The notes beneath the pieces were generated by a model. That model worked only from the letters and a program-made list of their open reading frames with translations, was not told the origin of the DNA and did no database searches. From Rhodopirellula sp. (GTDB taxonomy: Bacteria > Planctomycetota > Planctomycetia > Pirellulales > Pirellulaceae): a stretch of 32,595 nucleotides of DNA. This document shows positions 16,206 to 23,941 of this stretch, piece by piece; within the stretch, counting starts at the first letter, position 1, and each line of letters opens with the position of its first letter. Both the position numbers and the translations under genes were made by a program. Location: the NCBI GenBank assembly GCA_002712845.1, contig PAUV01000099.1, positions 1-32,595 on the forward strand, given 5' to 3'.

Positions 16206-19200
16206 TCACTCGTCAGCATATTCTTCGTTGCTTGCTGCAACACTTCCCTCATCCTGCAACACGCTCATTGCTGTACGGTATTGATAACTCGCTTCCTTGA
16301 ACTGCAATATGGCTTCGCGAATGTAAAGGATCGCCACAAGGCCTGTCACTGCCAAAGCCACATAAGGGTAGAAACCACTCAACAACGCAAAACAGACAGC
16401 ACCACACCCGATCGCTCCCAAGGCGTACAGCAGGCGAATCGCTCCAAGTTGCTGAATATTGCGAGCTCGCAGGCGAGCACTGAGTTTCATGGCAACACGC
16501 TCAGATGCACTAGACAAATCACGCATGGCTTTCAGATCGGTGTCCCGTTCTGGAGCAAGTAACGTGGGGACAAGAGGATCATCGGGTTCGAGCGGCTCTT
16601 CCTCGCTCTCCTTTGCATGATCGAGAGGCACATCTTCTGTGCTTGTGCCATCGGCAGCACCGCGGACATGCTGCAGCAAGCGATTGATGTACGCTTCGAC
16701 CGAATCAAATTCAGCATTACTGTCCGTGAATCCAGAATCTGCTGCAGCTTCATCGCTGACGGATTCGTCACTAAGTGATCCAACACCGGCTAACGCATCA
16801 TTAGAAGCAACTGCAGTCCCGTCACCAAAATCCATGCTCTGGTCTGTGCTCTGGTCTGTGCTCTGGTCAAAGCCTTCTTCTGCACTTTCTTCTATGCCCG
16901 CTTCGAAACCGCCTTGATTGCTCTGAGAGGATGCATATTCATTCTCAGACCCATCAACTACACCATGGTTCTCGTAAAACCCAACGGTGCCCTCGTTGAC
17001 AACCCAACTCGGCTCAACGCCAGTCTCAGCACAATGGTTTAATCCTTCATCGCTTACTTCTGCATCTGTCACCCAATCTTCGGACTCAGGCCGCATGTAA
17101 CCAGTGGCACTGATGCCATCCTTCTCATCACCTGTGCCGGTCAGATTGGAAAACGCATCCAACGCATCTTGGTGATTACCAGATGACTTTGGCGCGAAAG
17201 CATCTCCAGCTTCCGAATCATGGATCAACTTACTGGCCAGTGAACCACCGACCATCTGATCGCCATCCGGCAATTCACCACCGAGTCTCATCTTATTCTC
17301 AAGATGCATGTGCAGGGAATCAGCATCTTGCAAAGTCGGATCTGGATTGCCCGCAATGGAGTCCCCCGAGTCGGTGTTGTCAGGGGCCGTATTCTCAGGG
17401 GCCGTATTCTCGCAGCTGGGCTTGACGTCTTGGCTCGGCTCGGCCTCATCGTTTGATTCCCCAACGTCGACAGTTTGATAGCCGAGTTCTTGCGAGTTGG
17501 TTTCTTTAACAGAGCTGGGTGCCGCTTTTTCGGAATCTACATTGCCAGCTTCTTCCCAAACCGCATCAGCTTGATTCGCGTTAGGGTCCTCTGTTGCTTG
17601 GCGATATTCATATTGATGTTCATATTGCTGTTCATATTGCTGTTCATATTGCTGTTCAGCCGCTTCCAGCCTGACCAGAGTTTGCTCATGGTCCAGCTGA
17701 ATGGTCCCAATTTGCTCATTGGCTGATTCAAGCTGAGAGCGAAGTGCTTCGACCTCGTCATGGCTGGAGCTTGACTCCACATCCAGACGAGATTGATCTC
17801 GTTCCTGTTTAACCTCAGTGAGGCGTCGCGTCAAATCATCATTCGCTTCTCGTAATTGATTGAGTTCGCTATTGGCCTGATCCATTTCGGAAGAAAGCTT
17901 CTCAACCGCCGATCTCAGTTCACTGGTTTCAGCAATCCATTGCTCACGATTTTCATCACCCCGCCCCTCACTTTCCGAAACAATATTTTCCAGTTCGCGA
18001 ACGGATGAGCACGCCTGCTCATAATCAGCCCGCAGAACCTCTGCTTCATTTCGAGCATCAGAGACCATCTGCCGCAACTCTTCGACCTGCTGCCTGAGAT
18101 TCTCTGCTGCTGCTTCACTCTCAGACAACTGCGTCAATTGTTCGGATTCGAAGGAACCGTGCGCCGCACGCAAGTGTGCAATCTGCTCTTCCAATTTGGC
18201 AGCCTGTTCTTCTGCCACCACTCGTCGATTTTCGCTGACAGCATGATATTGGACCGCCCGATCACGAGCTTGCTCGAGCCCTGCCCGCAACTGCTCATGT
18301 TCAACCCGCTGATTTTGCTCGCGTGCTTCAATTTCCGAATGCTGTTGTGACAGTTGCTCAATCTGAGTGTTGAGGGATTCAAACTTTTCACGCATTTGGG
18401 CAACCGACTCGGCTGCCGATTCCGCTTGTTGTTGTGACTGATGAAGACGCCGAGTCGCCTCTTCAAGTTGACGACGGTATTGCAATTCCTGTTCGCGAAG
18501 CTCCACTTCACGAGCATGAAAACTTTCCTCTCTCAAGTGGTTTTCTTCTCGAAACGCCAACAGTTCCTGCTGCCGCTGTGAGAACTCATTAAATAGCTGA
18601 AAGTTTGACGTTTCCTGCGACTGCAAACGAGATTCGCGTCGGTACAAGTTTTCCGCTCGCGACCGCAGTTCTGTTTCTCGATTCCGTAGCTCAGATTCAC
18701 GTTCATCCATACAAGCTTCGCGACGGTCACACTCAATCTGCCGCTCGCGCCACTGGTCAACCTCTCGACGTAAACGGTCACGCCAAAGCATGTCTTTTGC
18801 ATTCGTACCTGCTGCTGCAAAATCCTCGGACCTCACCCCAGAGAAATGATTTTCCCGAGGCTCATCTCCAGCTTTGGTTGAGCGACTGAATGACTCAACG
18901 GAGCTCAGATCACGCCCATCATCACCTGCATTGCTACCGATGTGACTTCCACGGCTCGACCTCATTCCTTCCGGTTTTACCGATAGAAGTTCAAATTGAT
19001 ACTGCCCTAGACGAAGAACGTCACCCACACGCAGACTTGCCTCGGTTGTTCGCGAAGCGTTGACTCGGACTGGCACCGAGTAAGCACGCACGATCACTCT
19101 CGAAGTATCACACAACAGCACGGCGTGCATTGGCCGAAGCGTGTCGTCGCTTAGCCTGATAGAACATCCCTCGGCGCTGCCGAAAGTATATCTGTTTCCC

Positions 19201-19592
19201 GTTAGTCGTAGGCGGCGCGCGGGTGAGCCTGGACATATCACACGAAACTCAATTGCCCCGCGGTCGCGAGGCTGTATGTCGATCATTTCATCAACATAAT
19301 CTGTCCCAGTGCTCTCCATCGCGTGTACCAATTCTCGAATCGATGACACCACTTCAACTGAGTGCTCTGCGTAGTCACCCCCTGCATCAGAATCATCCAA
19401 AGCAGATTGGCTGGGCGGATTCACCCCGGTCGGCTCTTGCTGCAGTGCCTGTGGTTGATCCATTTCGGTAGAAATTCCATCGGCCATGTCGCGACCGCTG
19501 GCACGCTTGGAACGCAAACTGTCTGTCAAATCCTGCCCCGATTGATCGGCAGCATCCTCAAACGGCGATCCGTTGGTTTGGTTCGTACTCAC
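16206..19592 (-). CDS. Large FHA / coiled-coil / membrane-anchored protein
   Basis: About 1128 residues. After a polar N-terminus comes an FHA-like domain (about 110-205: RRLRLTGNRYTFGSAEGCSIRLSD, LRPMHAVLL, LRVGDVLRLGQYQFELL). Positions that usually bind phosphothreonine look altered: FGSAEG lacks the usual Gly-Arg, and LRPMHA replaces the Ser-Arg-x-His pattern. A long Arg/Glu/Gln-rich coiled coil follows (about 260-650) and ends in EQQY repeats. Then comes an acidic low-complexity region with STDQ and ENTAP repeats, a short helical segment (VEAYINRLLQHVRG), and two adjacent membrane segments near the C-terminus (about 1060-1105). It is probably a long cytoplasmic protein anchored at its C-terminus, acting as a scaffold. 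The frame opens at a TTG at 19619. The GTG at 19592 has AAGGA 9 bases upstream and is my choice. The first ATG is at 19487. Confidence 0.85.
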   Translation of the reverse strand: MSTNQTNGSPFEDAADQSGQDLTDSLRSKRASGRDMADGISTEMDQPQALQQEPTGVNPPSQSALDDSDAGGDYAEHSVEVVSSIRELVHAMESTGTDYVDEMIDIQPRDRGAIEFRVICPGSPARRLRLTGNRYTFGSAEGCSIRLSDDTLRPMHAVLLCDTSRVIVRAYSVPVRVNASRTTEASLRVGDVLRLGQYQFELLSVKPEGMRSSRGSHIGSNAGDDGRDLSSVESFSRSTKAGDEPRENHFSGVRSEDFAAAGTNAKDMLWRDRLRREVDQWRERQIECDRREACMDERESELRNRETELRSRAENLYRRESRLQSQETSNFQLFNEFSQRQQELLAFREENHLREESFHAREVELREQELQYRRQLEEATRRLHQSQQQAESAAESVAQMREKFESLNTQIEQLSQQHSEIEAREQNQRVEHEQLRAGLEQARDRAVQYHAVSENRRVVAEEQAAKLEEQIAHLRAAHGSFESEQLTQLSESEAAAENLRQQVEELRQMVSDARNEAEVLRADYEQACSSVRELENIVSESEGRGDENREQWIAETSELRSAVEKLSSEMDQANSELNQLREANDDLTRRLTEVKQERDQSRLDVESSSSHDEVEALRSQLESANEQIGTIQLDHEQTLVRLEAAEQQYEQQYEQQYEHQYEYRQATEDPNANQADAVWEEAGNVDSEKAAPSSVKETNSQELGYQTVDVGESNDEAEPSQDVKPSCENTAPENTAPDNTDSGDSIAGNPDPTLQDADSLHMHLENKMRLGGELPDGDQMVGGSLASKLIHDSEAGDAFAPKSSGNHQDALDAFSNLTGTGDEKDGISATGYMRPESEDWVTDAEVSDEGLNHCAETGVEPSWVVNEGTVGFYENHGVVDGSENEYASSQSNQGGFEAGIEESAEEGFDQSTDQSTDQSMDFGDGTAVASNDALAGVGSLSDESVSDEAAADSGFTDSNAEFDSVEAYINRLLQHVRGAADGTSTEDVPLDHAKESEEEPLEPDDPLVPTLLAPERDTDLKAMRDLSSASERVAMKLSARLRARNIQQLGAIRLLYALGAIGCGAVCFALLSGFYPYVALAVTGLVAILYIREAILQFKEASYQYRTAMSVLQDEGSVAASNEEYADE
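16836..16868. repeat. 12-bp tandem repeat in the FHA gene (STDQ)
   Basis: GCTCTGGTCTGT is repeated at 16836-16847 and 16848-16859, with a partial third copy to 16868. On the coding strand it gives STDQ repeats in the acidic region. Confidence 0.85.
17381..17410. repeat. 15-bp tandem duplication in the FHA gene (ENTAP)
   Basis: CAGGGGCCGTATTCT occurs at 17381-17395 and 17396-17410. It encodes ENTAP twice on the minus strand. Confidence 0.85.
17609..17656. repeat. 12-bp tandem repeat, four copies, in the FHA gene (EQQY)
   Basis: CATATTGCTGTT occurs at 17621-17632, 17633-17644 and 17645-17656. A copy with one change (CATATTGATGTT) is at 17609-17620. It encodes EQQYEQQYEQQYEHQY at the end of the coiled coil. 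Confidence 0.9.
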
Positions 19593-19619
19593 CGCCTCTG
19601 TTCCTTCCGTATTGAACAA

Positions 19620-20176
19620 TACTGTTCAGGTCTTGGATACCGAATCAGTCAGCCACCCCGCATCGAAGCGGGGCGTGCGCGCAAAACCATCGTGGAGATG
19701 CGTTACACCGCCTTGTTGTGTTTTCGGTAATAACCGTTCAGCCGGTTAGACAAAGTAGGGCTAGCGCGGGAATCCAAGCCGTTCGAGCAGTTTCACGACA
19801 AAAGAAACCCCTCTACAGGGCTACTCTGAAAATGTCAGCTCAAAACTGTCCCGTTCATCCAGGCTGAGCCTCGGACTTCGCTAAGAGACGCAAAGTCTTT
19901 GACAACATGACCTTACGGCGAAAACAATCTTTAATCCGGTGATAATCGGCATGAAAAAGCTGAAAACGGCGGGCTGCTTTCTATCATTGCGGCACTCGGA
20001 AACAGCGAGGCAAAACATCTCCTCGCTCTGCTGCGTAACAAAACCTACTCAGCAGAGGGTCGTATCTGAGCTCGATTTTGGTTTGAGCGAAGTACGGCGT
20101 TGCTCGGCGAGCAAGTTTCCGCCCCCCAGGTGCACGCCTTATCGCGGCGGCCTTCTTTTCCCAATGAGGTAATGCG
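19620..20176. other. Divergent gap between the FHA and DksA/TraR-type genes
   Basis: No gene is convincing in this 557-bp stretch. It should hold promoters for both directions. A TTGACA at 19899-19904 lacks a good -10 box at the right distance, so I do not call a promoter. Confidence 0.4.
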
Positions 20177-20590
20177 ATGTCACGAAAAGAATCTATCAAG
20201 AAAATGCGTGAGCAACTGATCCGTCGTCGCGATGCACTGCATCGCGCCCTTGAAGGTGATCTAAGTCTGCTTAGAGAACTCCACCAGGAGCGGACAGGCG
20301 ACATCCTTGATGCCGCAGCTGACACAGTGCAAGACGAACTCAACAGCCAGCTAATCGAGGCTGAGAGTCGAGAGCTCAGTGCAATCAACAACGCCATTGC
20401 CCGTCACGGCCGAGGAACTTATGGCGATTGTGAGGGCTGCGGCAAACCGATTCCGTTAAGTCGCTTGCGAGCAATTCCCTATGCCAACGATTGTATCGAT
20501 TGCCGGAGGAAGGCAGAAAGTCGCAGCGCTGGTGGTGCAGCTACGATGTGGAATCGGGTCTTCGATCAAGTCGAAGCTGACCCAGTATAA
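20177..20590 (+). CDS. DksA/TraR-family zinc-finger protein
   Basis: The 137-residue product has an N-terminal helical region (KESIKKMREQLIRRRDALHRAL), a central LDAAADTVQDELNSQLIEAESREL stretch, and a C-terminal C4 zinc finger with Cys85, 88, 106 and 109 (CEGCGKPIPLSRLRAIPYAN...CIDC), which is the DksA/TraR signature. E. coli DksA binds the RNA polymerase secondary channel and works with ppGpp in the stringent response. The acidic DxxDxA tip is not clearly present here (GDILDAAAD is the nearest), so the polymerase effect may differ. The ATG at 20177 is preceded by GAGG at 8 bases. It stands alone, with a terminator about 220 bp downstream. Confidence 0.9.
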   Translation: MSRKESIKKMREQLIRRRDALHRALEGDLSLLRELHQERTGDILDAAADTVQDELNSQLIEAESRELSAINNAIARHGRGTYGDCEGCGKPIPLSRLRAIPYANDCIDCRRKAESRSAGGAATMWNRVFDQVEADPV

Positions 20591-20981
20591 AAGCGAACCG
20601 CAATGACCATTTGACTTGCGAAATCGTCAACCAACGAACTCGCCAAAAATTTCAGGCGACTGGCATTACCACGGTCGGTGTGTGGCGGTACGGAACCGAG
20701 CCAACATAGGATCTGAAACGGTCATCGCAATCCTTCCAACTGTACGTTCTGCAGCCAGCCATTGACGGTCTTGTTGCAGGACGTATGCGGATTTTGAGTC
20801 CTCTCAATCCATCACGACCGGATGAATGTTCGGTCGTTTTTTAATGCGCCACGGATAGCGATTGTTCCAGTTACTTCGTTGACGAGTGCCAAACAAATGA
20901 ACCAAAAAGTAGACGGCATGGATCGACGATAGTTACCTTTGCGAACCTCCCCCTGAACACTCCCTATCAGGTCTCTAGCAC
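20591..20981. other. Gap between DksA/TraR-type and HtrA genes, with a terminator
   Basis: There is no protein-coding frame that I can support. A plus-strand Rho-independent terminator is at 20814-20842, 224 bp after the upstream stop, implying a long 3' untranslated region or a small RNA. The htrA promoter should lie between 20843 and 20981 and is not obvious. Confidence 0.45.
20814..20842 (+). terminator. Rho-independent terminator
   Basis: ACGACCG (20814-20820) pairs with CGGTCGT (20831-20837), and a run of six T follows (20837-20842). It ends a plus-strand transcript, probably that of the DksA/TraR-type gene. Confidence 0.7.
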
Positions 20982-22169
20982 ATGTCTCTTCCCTTTCTTC
21001 GCTGCCTCCCATTGCAGCGGCAGACGATGATCCTGCTTTCCGCAGCCGCGTTCACGCCTTGGACAGTGGCCCACGGTCAGGACACCCGAACCAACCAACA
21101 CTCCGTCAGCATCCGGCAGCAGACGTCCGCCCCCACAGTACCGAGCGGAGCAACACTCAACGCGGAGCGCGAACGGCTGTACAACGAGCTCGCAGAAGAG
21201 TTTGCAGCATTCAATCGTTTAGGCAACTTAGTCCGCCGTGTGTCAACACTGGTCAAGCCTAGCGTGATTCACATTGAAGCTCACAAGACAGAAGAGCGTG
21301 GAGGCACGCGTGAGTCGTATGATGAAGCCGGCAGCGGAGTTGTGCTGCAATTCTCGAACGATGAGTACTGGGTGTTGACCAATCGCCACGTGGTCGAAGG
21401 TGCGAAACCTGGCGAGATATTGTTGCGATCAAGTAGCGGAACCGAGTTCTATCCAGAGAAAGTGCTGTCAGACGCCAGCACAGATGTCGCTGTCATGAAA
21501 ATCAAGCAGCCTGTGATTCCTGCTGCTCGCCTGGGCGATAGTTCCGGCGTTAGCATCGGAGATTTCGTCATAGCGATCGGAAGCCCTTTTGGACTCAGCC
21601 ACTCTGTCACCTTTGGCATCCTGAGTGCCAAGGGGCGACGAGATTTATCATTGGGTGCGCAAAAGATTGACTTGCAGGACTTCTTCCAAACTGACGCGGC
21701 CATCAACCCTGGCAACAGTGGTGGTCCGTTACTCAACTTGCTGGGTGAAGTTATTGGTCTGAACACTGCGATCGCAAGCAGCAGCGGCGGTAGCGAGGGA
21801 ATCGGGTTCGCGATCCCTATCAACATGGCAATGCGAGTCGCCGAGCAATTGATCCAGAATGGCCGCCTGCGTCGGGGCTACTTGGGCGTCACGCTTGACC
21901 CGAACTTCTCCGTTGCCGACTTGGCAACTGCTGGTTACGGATCAATTTCTGGAGCCCTGGTGAAAGAAGTCCGAGCTGGTTCACCTGCAGCCAAAGCTCG
22001 ATTACGAAGCGGCGACATCATCGTCCTGTTCAACGGTGATCAAGTCGAAAATGACGACCACCTCGTCACTCAGGTCGGGCTGACTGAGGTTGGTAATTCA
22101 ATTCCGATGATTATTCTCCGCGAGGGGAAACGATACCGCACGGATGTCACGTTGACAGACCTTATGTAA
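20982..22169 (+). CDS. HtrA/DegP-like trypsin-fold protease with one PDZ domain
   Basis: The 395-residue product begins with a signal peptide (hydrophobic MILLSAAAFTPWTVA, then HG-Q), so it acts outside the cytoplasm in envelope protein quality control. The protease domain carries the full triad: His136 in LTNRHVVEG, Asp168 in STDVAVMKI, and Ser246 in NPGNSGGPLLN. IGSPFGLSHSVTFGILSAKGR and GIGFAIPINMA are typical HtrA blocks. A single PDZ domain (about 295-390: RRGYLGVTL, SGALVKEVRAGSPAAKARLRSGDII) follows, so the layout is DegS-like rather than DegP-like, though a cleavable rather than anchoring N-terminus seems likely. The ATG at 20982 gives a long n-region. ATG 21027 would start directly at the hydrophobic core. 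A terminator lies 33 bp after the stop. Confidence 0.95.
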   Translation: MSLPFLRCLPLQRQTMILLSAAAFTPWTVAHGQDTRTNQHSVSIRQQTSAPTVPSGATLNAERERLYNELAEEFAAFNRLGNLVRRVSTLVKPSVIHIEAHKTEERGGTRESYDEAGSGVVLQFSNDEYWVLTNRHVVEGAKPGEILLRSSSGTEFYPEKVLSDASTDVAVMKIKQPVIPAARLGDSSGVSIGDFVIAIGSPFGLSHSVTFGILSAKGRRDLSLGAQKIDLQDFFQTDAAINPGNSGGPLLNLLGEVIGLNTAIASSSGGSEGIGFAIPINMAMRVAEQLIQNGRLRRGYLGVTLDPNFSVADLATAGYGSISGALVKEVRAGSPAAKARLRSGDIIVLFNGDQVENDDHLVTQVGLTEVGNSIPMIILREGKRYRTDVTLTDLM

Positions 22170-22201
22170 TTGATGCTCGGCGCGCGCTGAGGTGGCTAGT
22201 C

Positions 22202-22223
22202 AACAGTGTGCGGGCACTGTTTT
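22202..22223 (+). terminator. Rho-independent terminator after the HtrA-like gene
   Basis: AACAGTG (22202-22208) pairs perfectly with CACTGTT (22215-22221) across a 6-nt loop. It ends in TTTT (22220-22223) and lies 33 bp past the stop. Confidence 0.6.
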
Positions 22224-22235
22224 GGCTCAAGCGAC

Positions 22236-22307
22236 CAGGTCTGCTGAGGCTAACAGGTCTGCTGACGCGAACAGGTCTGCTGACGCGAACACGTCTGCTG
22301 ACGCGAA
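22236..22307. repeat. 18-bp tandem repeat, four copies, between htrA-like and MATE genes
   Basis: CAGGTCTGCTGACGCGAA occurs at 22254-22271 and 22272-22289. Variants are at 22236-22253 (CAGGTCTGCTGAGGCTAA) and 22290-22307 (CACGTCTGCTGACGCGAA). It sits just past the htrA-like terminator, in the 3' region of both convergent genes. Because the unit is a multiple of three it keeps short frames open on both strands. I do not regard them as genes. Confidence 0.9.
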
Positions 22308-22495
22308 CATGCGAGTCGGGGATGGCCACCCGGGTCCTGAATGGCCAAATATGCAAAGCAGGACAAGGTGCGTAGCTTGAGCAAACCGGCGTGCCACACC
22401 ACCGATGGTTCATACCTGTGAGCGGACAAACTTGGGTGTCCAGCTGAAAGGTTTCGCATTCCACTGTCCTTGGCGGTGATGCTACCAGGTTAGGA

Positions 22496-23941
22496 TCAAA
22501 CCATCCTCATGCGTTTCCAACGGCCCTGCAGGAAGCGAGCGGTCATGAAGGTGGCGAGCAACCAGACCCATAGCGTTAGCATCCACCACCACCAAGTGAG
22601 AGCCTGCTGCTGGGTTTCCAGCGAACCCTGAGCTTCCAAACTCACTTGCGGTTCCAGCGTAAAACCGACCAGAAGTGCCAGCGTTCCTGCGAGCAATCCA
22701 CTGACCAACACAAACCAAGTATCGCCAGCACCGCGCAACGCACCGGCGAGGATCAATTGCACGGAATCCAAAAGGACGTAAACGGCAACAAAGCTGAGAA
22801 GAGTTTTGGCAATATTGATGGCAGCGATCGACTCCTCGGTGTTATCACTCAATTGATACAGCGACATCATCGCATCCGGAATTGCAAGGTAAGCAATCAG
22901 CCAGATCATGCTGTAGACACACCCGATCAACAATCCTGCATAAACGCTTTTGACTGCTCTCTGCGGTCCACTTTCGAGTAGATGTCGCCCCACTAGCACT
23001 GAGGCTGCAATCGATACTCCCACCAGTGGGATAAACGCCACCATATTGAAATTGATGGCCATGGTCGTTGCTCTCAACGGTACATCACCGATGCTGCCGA
23101 TTCTCAGCACCATCACAGTGAAGCCTCCAGACTCAGTGAAATACATAAGCCCGGTGGGAAAGCCAAAGAACAGCAGTTTCTTTCCAAGTTTCAAGTCGAC
23201 CCCGAATCCGCTTCGAATGCGATACAGGCTCTCATACTTGGGCTTCAGTAACAGGATGCAGTAACAGACAGCTTTTGTCCAAAACGCGATCACACTACCA
23301 ATCGCGGCACCTGCGATCCCCAGTGGTGGGATCGGTCCTGCCCCAAAAATCAGGATCACATCAAGCAGCAGGTTCACCACTCCGGATGCCAATGACACCC
23401 ACATGATGACTCGTGTCTGTTCAGTTCCACTGAAGAATCCACTGAGCGCTGATTCGAGCACCAACCCTACAGCCCCAATCATCAGTAACCGCAGGTAGGT
23501 GGCCTCAAGTTCCAACAAGTGTTCAGGTTGGCCCGTCGTTTGAAACAACGTACGAGCGACAAAGGCGATGCCGATGAACGCAGGTGTTGTCAGCAATGAA
23601 AACCAGACCGACTGCCAGAGGAACCGCCCTATATTCTTGTGTTCATTCGCCCCGACATACTGACTGACAATGGCCCCCGTCATGGACGCAATTCCAACGG
23701 GCAAGCAAACAAAAACCCAAAAGAAGTTTCCACCTGCCATCGATGCACTCATCGACTCACCGTCATACCAAAGCAATAGCGTACGATCAGCGAAAAGCAC
23801 AAGCGAGAACGTCCCCGCACTGACCATCAATGGCAGAGCGACTCTCCAAACTTCCAGCACGCACTGCAGAAAAGACTCATCACTTGATGAATCAGCAGGC
23901 AGTTCTGGTTCTCTGGAGACCGACAAGTGTTTCCCGCTCAT
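22496..23941 (-). CDS. MATE-family multidrug/metabolite efflux transporter
   Basis: The 481-residue product has about twelve hydrophobic segments in two halves, as in the MATE family of Na+- or H+-coupled exporters. Typical features are ALPLMVSAGTFSLVLFADRTLL at the first helix, GAIVSQYVGANEHKNIGRFLWQSVW, LESALSGFFSGTEQTR, NLLLDVILIFGAGPIPPLGIAGAAIGS, and the second-half FFGFPTGLMYFTE and LILAGALRGAGDT. It lies in the inner membrane, and its substrate cannot be read from the sequence. A Gln/Thr-rich stretch (LEPQVSLEAQGSLETQQQ) precedes the last helix. The ATG at 23941 overlaps the rhomboid stop in ATGA, so the two genes are translationally coupled. Confidence 0.93.
   Translation of the reverse strand: MSGKHLSVSREPELPADSSSDESFLQCVLEVWRVALPLMVSAGTFSLVLFADRTLLLWYDGESMSASMAGGNFFWVFVCLPVGIASMTGAIVSQYVGANEHKNIGRFLWQSVWFSLLTTPAFIGIAFVARTLFQTTGQPEHLLELEATYLRLLMIGAVGLVLESALSGFFSGTEQTRVIMWVSLASGVVNLLLDVILIFGAGPIPPLGIAGAAIGSVIAFWTKAVCYCILLLKPKYESLYRIRSGFGVDLKLGKKLLFFGFPTGLMYFTESGGFTVMVLRIGSIGDVPLRATTMAINFNMVAFIPLVGVSIAASVLVGRHLLESGPQRAVKSVYAGLLIGCVYSMIWLIAYLAIPDAMMSLYQLSDNTEESIAAINIAKTLLSFVAVYVLLDSVQLILAGALRGAGDTWFVLVSGLLAGTLALLVGFTLEPQVSLEAQGSLETQQQALTWWWWMLTLWVWLLATFMTARFLQGRWKRMRMV

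Noticed and set aside
15740..16300. 186-codon plus-strand frame in the gap before the sigma operon
   Set aside because: It has a non-ATG start, no domain, a dyad-rich low-complexity sequence, and an end antisense to the FHA gene.
22192..22464. Short frames on both strands through the 18-bp array
   Set aside because: They are open because the repeat unit is a multiple of three. They have no ribosome site or known product, and the plus-strand one overlaps the htrA-like terminator.
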